Assembly (NCBI RefSeq): GCF_001650905.1
Contig: NZ_LXYG01000015.1
Location: forward strand, 101,615-165,614
Direction: 5' to 3'
Length of the DNA: 64,000 bases
Source of the DNA: Balneola sp. EhC07
Lineage (GTDB): Bacteria > Bacteroidota > Rhodothermia > Balneolales > Balneolaceae
Within the stretch, counting starts at the first letter, position 1, and every line of letters begins with the position of its first letter. This document shows, in pieces, positions 18,677-27,956 of the stretch. The translations under genes and the position numbers were made by a program. The notes beneath the pieces were generated by a model. It searched no databases. It saw only the letters and a list, made by a program, of their open reading frames with translations, and had not been told where the DNA came from.

Positions 18677-19263
18677 GAAGATGCCGAATTGCGAAATAGC
18701 TTTTTATTAGTAAACACATATTCTATTCCGGAATAAACTGTGATGAAAGTCACAAACATCATCAACCAGAACATAACACCGGTTGAAAGAATGATTTCGG
18801 ACCAGTCTGCCAGAATATTTCCTGTTCCTTCAAATACACCAAGGAATAAAGCGATATACAGGAATGTAAGCTGAATGGTCGTTTTTGTTTTTGCAAAAGA
18901 ACGGGTTTTCATCTGCATATCCTTCTTATTTGCATAAACACGTAATCCGGTCATAAATACATCACGGATGATGATCAAAATAACTGCCCACCATGGAAAC
19001 TGAGAAGGATCGATAAATGGGAGTACAATAAAGGCACTGAATGTGAGCACTTTATCTGCAAGCGGATCGAGAAATACTCCCAGAGAAGATTCAACCTGAT
19101 ATTTCCGGGCATAGTGGCCGTCAAAATAATCAGTGATTGCAGCGATAGTAAAGATCAGGATGCTTAACCCTCCCCAGATCAGTCCTCCCTGCAAATACAG
19201 ATACAGAAATATCGGCGCAAGGATGATGCGAAGGGAGCTGAGAATGTTCGGAAGACTTTTCAT
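18673..19263 (-). CDS. pgsA: CDP-diacylglycerol-glycerol-3-phosphate 3-phosphatidyltransferase
   Basis: A 196-residue integral membrane enzyme that makes phosphatidylglycerophosphate. The CDP-alcohol phosphotransferase signature is complete: Asp45, Asp48, Gly49, Ala52, Arg53, Gly62, Asp66 and Asp70 in the spacing D-x2-DG-x2-AR-x8-G-x3-D-x3-D. It has about five or six membrane segments. It is the first gene of the minus-strand run and is divergent from cinA across a gap of roughly 80 bases that must hold both promoters. PgsA feeds PgpA, encoded next with a four-base overlap. Confidence 0.95.
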   Translation of the reverse strand: MKSLPNILSSLRIILAPIFLYLYLQGGLIWGGLSILIFTIAAITDYFDGHYARKYQVESSLGVFLDPLADKVLTFSAFIVLPFIDPSQFPWWAVILIIIRDVFMTGLRVYANKKDMQMKTRSFAKTKTTIQLTFLYIALFLGVFEGTGNILADWSEIILSTGVMFWLMMFVTFITVYSGIEYVFTNKKLFRNSASS

Positions 19264-19342
19264 TGAACGAAGATAGGAAATAGATTGGATATAATAATAT
19301 GAAAACTAGCTTTTGGACAAAGGAATTGTGAATTTTACAGGT

Positions 19343-20629
19343 ATGAAAGTTCAGATCATCTCAATCGGCAACGAATTACTTATTGGAGACACTGTAAACA
19401 CCAATGCTACCTGGATGGGCGAGTTCATGACCGGTTTAGGTTTTGAGGTTACAGAAGTGCATACTATCTCGGATGAACTGAATCTCATCAAATCGACGAT
19501 CTCTTATTCAATGAAGCATGCTGATGTTGTGCTTTGTACCGGAGGATTAGGTCCCACACACGACGATATTACGAAAGCAGCGATCGCTGAATTGTTCGGG
19601 GTGACCATGAAGTCGGATAAAAAGGTTCTGGATTATATTAAAAAATTATTTGAGAGCAGGAATATCCCTTTTTCGGAGTCGAATAAGATACAGGCTGAAG
19701 TGCCTGAAAATTGCGAGGTATTGTTTAACAAGATGGGAACAGCGCCCGGAATGTGGTTTTATGAGAACGATTGCTATCTGGTTTCGATGCCGGGAGTGCC
19801 TTATGAAATGAAATATTTGATGGAAAATGCAGTTTCTCAGAAATTAAGAAAAGTATTTGGCGACGTTGGTTTCTTACATTCCAGATATCTGAAAACTGTT
19901 GGAATCGGGGAAAGTACTTTAAGTGATAATATTATAGGCGATCTGAATTCTTTTTTTAACAACGGTGTAAGTCTGGCTTACTTGCCGATGCCGGGAGGAG
20001 TGACTCTCAGATTGAACGGTAAAGGGGCAACAAGATCGGAGGCAGAAGAATCAGTAAATAAACTTGCGGATCATATTTATAAAAAAGCTTCTAAGTATAT
20101 TATCGGAGAAGGCAAACACCTGACCATATCAGAAGCTATTGGTAAAATTTTGATCGAACAAAACAAAACAATTGCTACTGCAGAAAGTTGTACGGGTGGG
20201 ATGATTGCAAATGAACTTACGAATATCGCCGGAAGTAGCGCGTATATGTTGGGTGGAATTGTTTCTTATGCCAATTCAGTAAAAATAAATCAATTAGGTG
20301 TCTCAGAAAACGATTTGAATGATCACGGTGCAGTAAGCAGAGAAGTCGCATTACAGATGGCAAAAGGAGCAGCAGAAAAAATTGATTCTGATATCGGTAT
20401 TTCAACTACTGGAGTTGCCGGTCCGGACGGAGGATCGGAAGAAAAACCGGTGGGTACCGTGTGGATGGGATACTGGAGCAAGGATGAACATTTTGCCATA
20501 AAAGCTTTGTTTACAAAAGATCGGTTGCTGAATAAGGAACGAAGTATGCGAACGGCTTTGGAAATGGCGCGCAGAGAGTTAAAGGGAATAGATGAAATGC
20601 CTTATAATCTGGAGAAACAATATCCTTGA
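19343..20629 (+). CDS. cinA: CinA family competence/damage-inducible protein (nicotinamide nucleotide amidase)
   Basis: 428 residues. The N-terminal half is a MoCF-biosynthesis-type domain (IGNELLIGDTVNTNATWMG, CTGGLGPTHDD), which in CinA acts as an ADP-ribose pyrophosphatase. The C-terminal half is the NMN amidase domain (ATAESCTGGMIANELT and STTGVAGPDGG). The frame opens with TTG at 19313, but ATG at 19343 gives the standard MKVQIISIGNELL start and is chosen. The gene ends in TTGA, where the TGA stop overlaps the TTG start of the next gene. Confidence 0.94.
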   Translation: MKVQIISIGNELLIGDTVNTNATWMGEFMTGLGFEVTEVHTISDELNLIKSTISYSMKHADVVLCTGGLGPTHDDITKAAIAELFGVTMKSDKKVLDYIKKLFESRNIPFSESNKIQAEVPENCEVLFNKMGTAPGMWFYENDCYLVSMPGVPYEMKYLMENAVSQKLRKVFGDVGFLHSRYLKTVGIGESTLSDNIIGDLNSFFNNGVSLAYLPMPGGVTLRLNGKGATRSEAEESVNKLADHIYKKASKYIIGEGKHLTISEAIGKILIEQNKTIATAESCTGGMIANELTNIAGSSAYMLGGIVSYANSVKINQLGVSENDLNDHGAVSREVALQMAKGAAEKIDSDIGISTTGVAGPDGGSEEKPVGTVWMGYWSKDEHFAIKALFTKDRLLNKERSMRTALEMARRELKGIDEMPYNLEKQYP

Positions 20630-22605
20630 GAGTTATTATATCCTTTTATATCGCATTGATTGTAAGCTCAACAGCATTATTTGCACAGGTTGCAGATTCT
20701 GCCAAAACAGATTCGGTTAAGATCACTTCTTCTAACACAAAAGCCAAAAACGACAGTGTGATCGCATCGCAGAAAAAGGAAGTAAAAGTAAAAACTATAA
20801 ATCTCTGGAAGAATCGTATCCCGGCATTTTCAGAGAAAATAACTACCGACAGTCTTTTGCGATGGAATATTTATCCGAACTGGGGAGATTTTTACGCCTA
20901 TCAAGGTAACGTGATTTCATACAGGCAAGGTACAATCGGAAGGACTGATGCATATAATATCAATGGCTACGATCAATATGAACAGAACTTATGGCTGGAT
21001 GATATTCTTCTGAACGATCCGGTTACGGGGCTAATCAATTACAACTATGTGCCGCATCACAAGATCGGAACAGTGTATCAGACTTATAGCGGAGATCTAA
21101 ATTCATATGTGAACATTCGTGATTACTACATAAATGAACCTGTAAGTTACCTGAACTTTGATGAAGCTTCTAATGATTACAGGAATCTGGAGTTTTTTGT
21201 AGCACAGAATACGGCGCCCGGAACTAATATTGAGCTGTCGTACTGGGATAGGAGAGACGGAGGTTTTTATCCAAATAATTCCGTTCAAGGAAGTCAGATC
21301 ATGGGACGGATTTACCACCATTTAGGAGAGAAATATCAGATTCAGGGATTGATCCTACGAAATGATTTTAATAACGATGAATCCGGTGGTTATGTAGTTA
21401 ATGACCCTGCAAGTTTTAGTTTTGGTGAGTTTACTTCAAATCCTGTAAGCAGTTCCGGAAACTCAGAAACACTTAGAAATGATATAAAGCTGAGTCTCTA
21501 CCAAAGATCGGATACAGCTTCGGCTGAGTCAGGTGGATTGATATTTAACAGAACTAAGAACGACAGAGTAGTTCGAATTAGTGCAGATACACTCAGTAGA
21601 GAGTTGCTAACACATGGTGCTCAAATCTTCAAGAAAGTGGAATTGGGTTTACTCTCAATACAGGGTGGTGCCGCAATTAATATGTCGGATATGAGGTCGG
21701 GCAATTCCATTACTAGGAACAATTGGTTTACATCAGAAGCAAAAATAACAACTGAATTAGAGCTGTTTGATGGATTAAAATTGATCGGTTCAGGAAATGT
21801 AATATCGAGAAATACAGGTCATTCCGGTTCGGAATTTTCATCAGGTATAAACATCGGAGATCCTGATAACTTGAATCTGAAGTTAACTGTGGGTGTGGAA
21901 AGCAGGATTCCGACCATTCAGACTTTATACTGGTCATCGAAGGATTACTCAGGGAATTCAAATCTTAAAAATGAGAAAATAACATCTCTATATGGTGAAG
22001 TAAATTCTTCCCTTGGAAGTTACTGGAAAGCTGGAGCTTCGGGTAGACTCAAGTTTACTGAAAACCGGATAGTATTAGATGAAGACAGTACTTTCAGTAA
22101 TACAAATTCTCAGGATCTGGCTTTTATTTCAGGATTTGTCAGATTTCAGAATCCCAATTTTGAGATCGAAAGTTCCGCGGCTTTTGAAACAACGTTGAGT
22201 TTTGAATCAGATCAAAGTCACTCAACATTTGGTTCTGTTGATACAAAATTATGGATCAGAAATGCGCTATTTTACAAGAACTATGCGTTCAACAGGGCAG
22301 CTTTTGTTAAGATCGGTGTGCGCACGCTGCTCTCACCATTCGCTTATGAAAGTCAGTTTTATAATACAGAGTTAGACTATTGGCAATCCAATTCATTAAC
22401 CAATGACGGAAGCATGCAATCATTTGTACCTGCATTTTTCAGAATGGATGCGGAACTTTCTGCCAGAGTTCGTGCAATAATGGTAGTGATAAGATGGGAA
22501 AATGCACTTGACGGTTTAGGTCAGGCAGGCTACTTTGAGGCGTCATCATTTCCGATGCCACCTCGAAGATTAATTGTTGGAATAAGAGCCCAATTCAGGA
22601 ACTAA
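20626..22605 (+). CDS. Outer-membrane beta-barrel protein with TonB-plug-like N-terminus
   Basis: A 659-residue exported protein. The signal peptide MRVIISFYIALIVSSTALFAQ is followed by a short charged linker, a plug-like segment (GYDQYEQNLWLDDILLNDPVTGLINYNYVPHHKIGTV, about 105-150) and a long C-terminal half of alternating short strands, ending in an aromatic-rich barrel strand (RRLIVGIRAQFRN). Proteins of this kind in Bacteroidota/Balneolota are annotated as putative porins or TonB-receptor-plug proteins. No TonB box is evident. The start is TTG at 20626, overlapping the cinA stop by four bases, and ftsX begins one base after it, so it belongs to a cinA-porin-ftsX transcript. Confidence 0.7.
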   Translation: MRVIISFYIALIVSSTALFAQVADSAKTDSVKITSSNTKAKNDSVIASQKKEVKVKTINLWKNRIPAFSEKITTDSLLRWNIYPNWGDFYAYQGNVISYRQGTIGRTDAYNINGYDQYEQNLWLDDILLNDPVTGLINYNYVPHHKIGTVYQTYSGDLNSYVNIRDYYINEPVSYLNFDEASNDYRNLEFFVAQNTAPGTNIELSYWDRRDGGFYPNNSVQGSQIMGRIYHHLGEKYQIQGLILRNDFNNDESGGYVVNDPASFSFGEFTSNPVSSSGNSETLRNDIKLSLYQRSDTASAESGGLIFNRTKNDRVVRISADTLSRELLTHGAQIFKKVELGLLSIQGGAAINMSDMRSGNSITRNNWFTSEAKITTELELFDGLKLIGSGNVISRNTGHSGSEFSSGINIGDPDNLNLKLTVGVESRIPTIQTLYWSSKDYSGNSNLKNEKITSLYGEVNSSLGSYWKAGASGRLKFTENRIVLDEDSTFSNTNSQDLAFISGFVRFQNPNFEIESSAAFETTLSFESDQSHSTFGSVDTKLWIRNALFYKNYAFNRAAFVKIGVRTLLSPFAYESQFYNTELDYWQSNSLTNDGSMQSFVPAFFRMDAELSARVRAIMVVIRWENALDGLGQAGYFEASSFPMPPRRLIVGIRAQFRN

Positions 22606-22606
22606 T

Positions 22607-23488
22607 ATGAGTCTAAAATATGTAATAAAGGAAGGAACAGCAGGCTTTAAACGCGCTAAATTGGCTGTTACTACATCTATATTCTCCTTGTTTATAGCAG
22701 TGCTGTTACTGGGTATTCTCGGGCGTGTATCGTACAACGTGTATACACAAGCGATGAGTTTGAAGGAGATCCAGATTGAAGTTTTCCTTTTTGATATGGA
22801 TGAGCGCTCGGTAGAAGAAGTGCGTAACCAAATCGAGGGCGAAGAGCTGGTTACGAATGTGGTTTATATTTCCAAAGATAGTGCGTCGGTTATTGCAGCT
22901 AAAGAATTAGGGGCGGGCGTTACAGAACTGATTGAATTGAACTTTTTACCTGCTTCTTTTAAAGTAGAAGTGAATACTGATTCGGGATCTGAATTGGTAG
23001 AAAGTTTAGCCTCCCGAATTCAAAACATCCGCGGAGTAGACGAAGTAGAGTATAACAGAGCACTGCTGAAAGCGCTGGAATCAAACCTGAGTATTTTCAG
23101 CTTGATTGGCAGCGGTTTGGGAATCTTAATTTTATTGGCAGCTGTGGTTTTGGTCTACAATACTATCCGCTTGACTATCTACGCAAAAAAGGATCTTATC
23201 AGAGCGATGAAGCTTGTTGGAGCTACGAATGGTTTTATAAGAAGTCCATTTATTGTGGAAGGAATTATTCAGGGATTGATTGCCGGTACTTTAGCGGTGC
23301 TGAGTGTATTTGCGATCTTTGAGTTTTTGGTCCCGATCTATATTCCTGACGTGGGAATTGTAGCATGGCCATTCGGACGTTGGTACTTCTTAGTTGGAGC
23401 GATGGTCGGTTTATCAGTTTTGATGGGCTGGTGGGGCAGCAGACTCGCTTCAAGAAAGTATATTGCTGAAACTTATATCTCTGGATAA
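22607..23488 (+). CDS. ftsX: Cell-division protein FtsX (permease-like)
   Basis: A 293-residue FtsX-type protein: TM1 near residues 22-46, an extracytoplasmic domain about 50-165 (EIQIEVFLFDMDERSVEEVRNQI), then three C-terminal TMs with the FtsX signature RAMKLVGATNGFIRSPFIVEGIIQGLIAG (about 200-230). With FtsE it controls cell-wall hydrolases during division; ftsE is not in this window, which is usual where ftsE and ftsX are split. It starts one base after the preceding outer-membrane protein gene. Confidence 0.92.
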   Translation: MSLKYVIKEGTAGFKRAKLAVTTSIFSLFIAVLLLGILGRVSYNVYTQAMSLKEIQIEVFLFDMDERSVEEVRNQIEGEELVTNVVYISKDSASVIAAKELGAGVTELIELNFLPASFKVEVNTDSGSELVESLASRIQNIRGVDEVEYNRALLKALESNLSIFSLIGSGLGILILLAAVVLVYNTIRLTIYAKKDLIRAMKLVGATNGFIRSPFIVEGIIQGLIAGTLAVLSVFAIFEFLVPIYIPDVGIVAWPFGRWYFLVGAMVGLSVLMGWWGSRLASRKYIAETYISG

Positions 23489-23498
23489 GCAATTAAGA

Positions 23499-23564
23499 AT
23501 TAACAATGGCTCAATTAAGTATTGATTTATGTCAATTCTTAATTGGTAATTGAACATTGTTAAT
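23499..23564. terminator. Composite hairpin between convergent genes (possible bidirectional terminator)
   Basis: An outer 10-bp stem (attaacaatg 23499-23508 with cattgttaat 23555-23564) encloses an inner 8-bp stem (caattaag 23512-23519 with cttaattg 23538-23545). It lies between the stop codons of ftsX and the Fur-family gene. The words are those of the minisatellite at 9984-10112. Confidence 0.5.
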
Positions 23565-23568
23565 CCTT

Positions 23569-24072
23569 TTACGCTTCAGCGCTTTCCTTTTTAGTGTTTT
23601 CTTCTTGACGAGCTTCACAGGCTTTTTCGTCCTTACAGGTTCCGTAGAAATGCAGAGAGTGAGAGTCGATATTCATACCGTGGATCTTACCTAGTAATTC
23701 CTGTATTTCCCCAATTCTGGGATCACAAAATTCCAACACATGCCCACAATCATTACAGATAATATGATCGTGCTGTTGGTAAGCATAAGCGCGCTCATAG
23801 TAGTACTGACTTTTACCAAACTGTTGACGCTGAACCAGTCCGCATTCAACTAAAAGATCAAGTGTGTTGTACACCGTAGCGCGTGATACACGAGTCCCAA
23901 CTTCTTCCATTCGATAGAAAATATCATCCGCATCAAAGTGGCCGTCGGCACGGTAAATTTCTTCTAAAACCATAAACCTTTCAGGTGTTTGGCGTTGTTT
24001 ATGCTCTTTCAAATAAGATCTGAAGATCTCTTTTACTAACTGAATTGTTTCTTCGTGTGCCGGGTGTGCCAT
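23569..24072 (-). CDS. Fur-family transcriptional regulator
   Basis: A 167-residue metal-responsive repressor. The winged-helix domain has the Fur recognition helix RVSRATVYNTLDLLVECGLV. The dimerisation domain carries the regulatory histidines in QQHDHIICNDCGHVLEFCD, with a CxxC half-site, and a second cysteine pair spaced C-x5-C (CKDEKAC) rather than CxxC. The ORF can be extended to 24123, but MAHPAHEETIQLVKEIF from 24072 is the natural start. Whether it senses iron, zinc or peroxide cannot be decided here. It is divergent from the acyl-CoA synthetase gene and convergent with ftsX. Confidence 0.92.
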   Translation of the reverse strand: MAHPAHEETIQLVKEIFRSYLKEHKQRQTPERFMVLEEIYRADGHFDADDIFYRMEEVGTRVSRATVYNTLDLLVECGLVQRQQFGKSQYYYERAYAYQQHDHIICNDCGHVLEFCDPRIGEIQELLGKIHGMNIDSHSLHFYGTCKDEKACEARQEENTKKESAEA

Positions 24073-24185
24073 CTGTGAAATTTTTCTTTTAATATAAGAC
24101 TTGTATAGGTGCATTTGAAACACAAGAATTTCTTTCTATATATAGTATATTCCAATCGGAAAAATATTGATCAAAATTTACAAGC

Positions 24186-26069
24186 ATGCCTACAATCGTA
24201 CCGTTCGAGACATTAGCAGAACTTCCTGTAAACCTGGCAAATAAATTTGCCGGAAATAACAAAGCTGTATTTCATCGTAAAACAGATCCTAAATCTGAGT
24301 ACACGCCCATTTATTGGGATCAGGTGATCGAGGATGTCCATTCTTTAGCATCTTATATGCTTTCTGAAGGAATTGAACATGGAGACAGAGTAGGGATTCT
24401 AAGCGAAAACAGATATGAATGGGCTGTTGTTGATCTTGCGATCCAAATGATCGGAGGAATCAATGTATCTTTATACACTACACTTCCTGCGGGTCAGTGC
24501 GAATATATCTTACAGGATTCGGAAGCTAAGATGTTCTTCGTTTCTACAGGAATACAGTTAAAGAAAGCTGTGGAGGTTTATGATAATTGTGAGCATTTAA
24601 AAACGATTATTGCATTCGATAATCCGAAGAATAAAAAACATGCCGAAAAGGAATTTGTTCTTCTTTTCGAAGATGTACTGAATGAAGGTGCAAAGCAAGC
24701 TGAGAAATTTAAAGATGAGATCAGAAAAAGAGTACAGGCTGTTTCGGTAGAAGATATCTCGACGTTGATCTACACTTCAGGTACAACAGGAAGACCAAAA
24801 GGAGCGATGCTTACCCATCAAAATATTGTAAGCAATGTTAAAGCAGCTACACAACATATTTATTGGGATGATAAAGATCGACTTCTCTCATTTCTTCCAC
24901 TATGTCATTCTTTTGAGAGAACAGCCGGCTATTATGCAATAATTTCTTGTGGAGCTGAGATCTATTATGCCGAAAGTGTAGATACCGTTTCAAAAAATAT
25001 GCCTGAAGTGAAGCCAACGGTAATGATAAGTGTGCCAAGACTTTTCGAAAAGATCTATAATCTGATCGTTAAAAGTGTAGAGGAGGGTAGCGACACCAAG
25101 AAAAAGATTTTTAACTGGGCTGTTGATACCGGAAGAAAGTACTCATCAGGGAAAAGAGGCTTGGTTTCGATTCAAAAGAAGATCGCTGATAAACTGGTTT
25201 TTGATAAGCTGAAAGAAAGAACAGGCGGGCAAGTAAGGATATTCGTTTCCGGGGGAGCGGCTTTGCCACCTGAGATCGATGATTTCTTTAAAGCTGCGGG
25301 TTTAACCATTTTGCAGGGATATGGATTGACAGAAACTTCACCGGTAATGGCTGCAAACAGAGTAGGTGAAGAAGTAACCGGAGTTGTTGGAGCCGTGATA
25401 CCGGGAGTTACTGTAGGAATTAAAGATCTGGAATCCGGCGAGATCATAGCTCAAATAAGTGGAGAAGATTATCCTACGGAACTTTCTTCTGAGCCCGGAG
25501 AGATACTTTGTAAAGGGCCGAATGTAATGAAAGGTTACTGGCGTAACGAAGAAGCTACCAAAGAAATGATCAATGAAGACGGCTGGTTACATACCGGTGA
25601 TGTCGGACGTTTTGTAAAAGGAAATTTGAAGATTACGGATCGTATTAAGCATATGATCGTTAATGCAGGTGGTAAAAATATTTATCCAGGTCCAATTGAG
25701 GATATGTTTAAGACCAGTAAGTGGATCGATCAAATGGTTGTTGTAGGAGAAGCTCAAAATTTTATGGCCGGATTGATAGTGCCTGACTTTGAAATTCTGG
25801 CAAAGTATGCCAAAGACAATGGACTTGAATATAAAACCAATGAAGTGTTGATCTCGCATCCTGAAGTGAATGAACTATTCAAAAAAGAGATTCGGGCTTT
25901 CTCGAAAGATCTGGCGTCTCATGAGAAGATCCGGGATTTCAGATTACTCCCCGATGAATTTACAGTGGAAACAGGAGAGATCACTCCAACCATGAAAGTA
26001 AAGCGCAGAGTTATTGCAGAAAAATATGCAGATCAGATTGCTGATATCTATAAAGATGACAAAAACTGA
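24186..26069 (+). CDS. Long-chain acyl-CoA synthetase (AMP-binding)
   Basis: A 627-residue ANL-superfamily ligase that activates fatty acids to acyl-CoA through an acyl-AMP. The P-loop-like signature YTSGTTGRPKG is at residues 196-206, followed by the adenylation motifs YGLTETSP (about 380) and WLHTGDVGRFVKGNLKITDRIKHMI (about 465-490), and the catalytic lysine region near the C-terminus (ITPTMKVKRR). The family is FadD15-like long-chain ligases. The next gene starts three bases after its stop, so they form a two-gene transcript. Confidence 0.93.
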   Translation: MPTIVPFETLAELPVNLANKFAGNNKAVFHRKTDPKSEYTPIYWDQVIEDVHSLASYMLSEGIEHGDRVGILSENRYEWAVVDLAIQMIGGINVSLYTTLPAGQCEYILQDSEAKMFFVSTGIQLKKAVEVYDNCEHLKTIIAFDNPKNKKHAEKEFVLLFEDVLNEGAKQAEKFKDEIRKRVQAVSVEDISTLIYTSGTTGRPKGAMLTHQNIVSNVKAATQHIYWDDKDRLLSFLPLCHSFERTAGYYAIISCGAEIYYAESVDTVSKNMPEVKPTVMISVPRLFEKIYNLIVKSVEEGSDTKKKIFNWAVDTGRKYSSGKRGLVSIQKKIADKLVFDKLKERTGGQVRIFVSGGAALPPEIDDFFKAAGLTILQGYGLTETSPVMAANRVGEEVTGVVGAVIPGVTVGIKDLESGEIIAQISGEDYPTELSSEPGEILCKGPNVMKGYWRNEEATKEMINEDGWLHTGDVGRFVKGNLKITDRIKHMIVNAGGKNIYPGPIEDMFKTSKWIDQMVVVGEAQNFMAGLIVPDFEILAKYAKDNGLEYKTNEVLISHPEVNELFKKEIRAFSKDLASHEKIRDFRLLPDEFTVETGEITPTMKVKRRVIAEKYADQIADIYKDDKN

Positions 26070-26072
26070 TCA

Positions 26073-27053
26073 ATGGGTTTAATAAAGCATGACTTACTTG
26101 TTCTTGGATCTCAGAATGCTAAGGAACAAGATCAAAAATTAACCAGAGAGCAAGTCAGGCCTGTACAAATTTTATACAGAGATGGCTCAATTAAACCAGT
26201 GAATTTTTTCAATTCCTGGGGTGAAGTTGGTGTAAGCTCTATTGCCTGGGATTCAAGATATGCTGATGAACTTTTTGTTTCCGAAAATGAAGAAATAAGA
26301 AGGCTTAATGTAGCTTCAAGATCTTTTAAATCTCTAGACATCGGCAAAGCCGGGGATATCCATGACATACATTTTCTAGATGATATTCTGTGGATATCTA
26401 ACACTGAGCACGATGAAGCAATTGGATTTAGTCCTGAGACTAATAAAGTAAAAGAGAGAATTTCTTTAGCTTCGTTTAGAACAGAGTATGAGAAGAGCGA
26501 TGATCTGGAAAAAGTAATAGACAGATTTCACTGTAATCAGATCTTTCTGAACTATAAAAATGAGAAGTGTGCATTAATTCATCACGTTAGTGGCTGGCAG
26601 TACTACAGGATTCTTTTTGAAGCGCTGGTTAAACAACAAGGGGATGGAGGTGTTTTAAATCTGGATACACAAGAAGTATTCCCGCTAAAACTGCAAAGTC
26701 CACATTCAGTTCGGTTAATAAATGGAAATTATTGGATTCAGGATAGTGGAGATAGATCTGTTAAGATATTTGATCAGAAATGGAAGTTATTGTCAACTAT
26801 AGAACTCGGCGGATTTGGAAGAGGAATGGCTTTTTCAGAAAAAGATAACGTTGGCTATATAGGACTTTCTGCCACCAGAAAAAGATATTTAAAGGTAATT
26901 CCTACCGGTAAATATCTTCACAACCGAGTAGTTACTGTCGATTTGGAGAAAAGGAAGACTTCAGGAGAAATTGTAATCCCAAACATCGAACAAGTAGACA
27001 ACGTGTATATTTTAGACAATGAAATGTTGTCTAAATTTGAATCTCTATCCTAG
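26073..27053 (+). CDS. Cytoplasmic beta-propeller protein, DUF4915/TIGR03032-like
   Basis: A 326-residue protein with no signal peptide. The stretch LQSPHSVRLINGNYWIQDSG followed by GGFGRGMAFSEKDNVGYIGLSATRKR resembles the DUF4915/TIGR03032 propeller family (SPHSxR...WxxDSGxG...GFxRGLAF). Earlier blades include FVSENEEIRRLNVASRSFKSLDIG and DILWISNTEHDEAIGFSPETNKV. The molecular role of the family is not established. It is translationally close to the acyl-CoA synthetase (three-base gap), which may hint at lipid or secondary metabolism. Its TAG stop overlaps the TAG stop of the convergent gene in a shared CTAG. Confidence 0.55.
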   Translation: MGLIKHDLLVLGSQNAKEQDQKLTREQVRPVQILYRDGSIKPVNFFNSWGEVGVSSIAWDSRYADELFVSENEEIRRLNVASRSFKSLDIGKAGDIHDIHFLDDILWISNTEHDEAIGFSPETNKVKERISLASFRTEYEKSDDLEKVIDRFHCNQIFLNYKNEKCALIHHVSGWQYYRILFEALVKQQGDGGVLNLDTQEVFPLKLQSPHSVRLINGNYWIQDSGDRSVKIFDQKWKLLSTIELGGFGRGMAFSEKDNVGYIGLSATRKRYLKVIPTGKYLHNRVVTVDLEKRKTSGEIVIPNIEQVDNVYILDNEMLSKFESLS

Positions 27054-27490
27054 AACCAGCCCGCACCGGTAATTCTGAAAGGCCATGGAATAGAGGATAG
27101 CATGATCAGTAAACCTATGAGGTAGAATACAGCTACTCTTTTGAATTTTGTAATACTTTCCGGAGCTCTTTTGGATAATGAAAATCCTAGTGTAATCAAC
27201 ACAATTGCAATGATCATCATAGAAAAATGCTCAATTGTATAAAATCTGAATATTTCACTTTTGATAGCTCCCTCTTCAAAAGAGACCAAAGGACTAATGA
27301 AGTAGAGGCCAAGTCCGAGTATCAATTGAATATGGGTAAATATGAGTGCAAACAAAGCACTTTTTTTATCTGAAGATGTGAATTCTTTTTTTCCGAACCA
27401 ACCTGAAAAAGCCTTATACAAAGCCAAAACTATCAATATTAAAACGATCCATCTGTTTACTGAATGTAAGTGTAATAGTATATTATACAT
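27050..27490 (-). CDS. Small four-TM membrane protein (cytochrome-b-like)
   Basis: A 146-residue integral membrane protein with four predicted helices (about 12-28, 46-66, 85-107 and 120-138). Histidines lie near the start of helices (LHLHSVNRW, FTHIQL, IEHFSMM), the pattern seen in a Bacteroidota family often annotated as 'cytochrome B'. Heme binding is not demonstrated by sequence alone. It is the last gene of the minus run that begins with the cysteine desulfurase; five bases separate it from the DUF1499 gene. Confidence 0.65.
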   Translation of the reverse strand: MYNILLHLHSVNRWIVLILIVLALYKAFSGWFGKKEFTSSDKKSALFALIFTHIQLILGLGLYFISPLVSFEEGAIKSEIFRFYTIEHFSMMIIAIVLITLGFSLSKRAPESITKFKRVAVFYLIGLLIMLSSIPWPFRITGAGWF

Positions 27491-27495
27491 GGCTT

Positions 27496-27954
27496 TTATG
27501 GTTTGTTAATCTCTTTTCGAGCGTGTTTTAAAATTTTGTTTACTCTTCTTTTGTTAACTCCCAGATCGTAGTAACCTTCTCTGCTGGAGCTTTTAATATG
27601 GACGAATGTAATGTCTGCATTCGATGAATTTGAATCAACATGAATAACAACATCATCTAACCATCCGAATATCGGGATTTTAAAAACAGCATTGATCAGT
27701 TTTTTATCAGAAATATTTACTTCTTCTATTTTCTCAGCATTATTTGAGCTAAGTGATTTCAGGAATGCTTCCTGAACAGTTTCAGGCGCGGCTTTAAGAG
27801 TCTGAGTTGTCCTGAAGCAATTCGGACTTTCCGGACAGGGATCTAAAGTGTTTTCAGGAATTTTCAATTCTGAGTTTATAGGTTTAATAGAGTTATTACA
27901 GCTAATAATCACAGTAAAAGACAGAAAAACCAAAACTGCGAAGAATATTTTCAT
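27496..27954 (-). CDS. DUF1499 domain lipoprotein
   Basis: A 152-residue predicted lipoprotein with signal peptide and lipobox VIISC (Cys19). The DUF1499 domain is recognisable from CPESPNCFRTTQ near residues 39-50 and from SSSREGYYDLGVNKRRVNKIL near the C-terminus. The family's function is unknown. It lies two bases after the LOG gene and five before the four-TM gene, all on the minus strand. Confidence 0.85.
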   Translation of the reverse strand: MKIFFAVLVFLSFTVIISCNNSIKPINSELKIPENTLDPCPESPNCFRTTQTLKAAPETVQEAFLKSLSSNNAEKIEEVNISDKKLINAVFKIPIFGWLDDVVIHVDSNSSNADITFVHIKSSSREGYYDLGVNKRRVNKILKHARKEINKP

Positions 27955-27956
27955 GG

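Noticed and set aside
24235-24257. Sigma-54 type -24/-12 promoter (tggca...tttgc)
   Set aside because: Spacing is off by one and it lies inside the acyl-CoA synthetase coding region.
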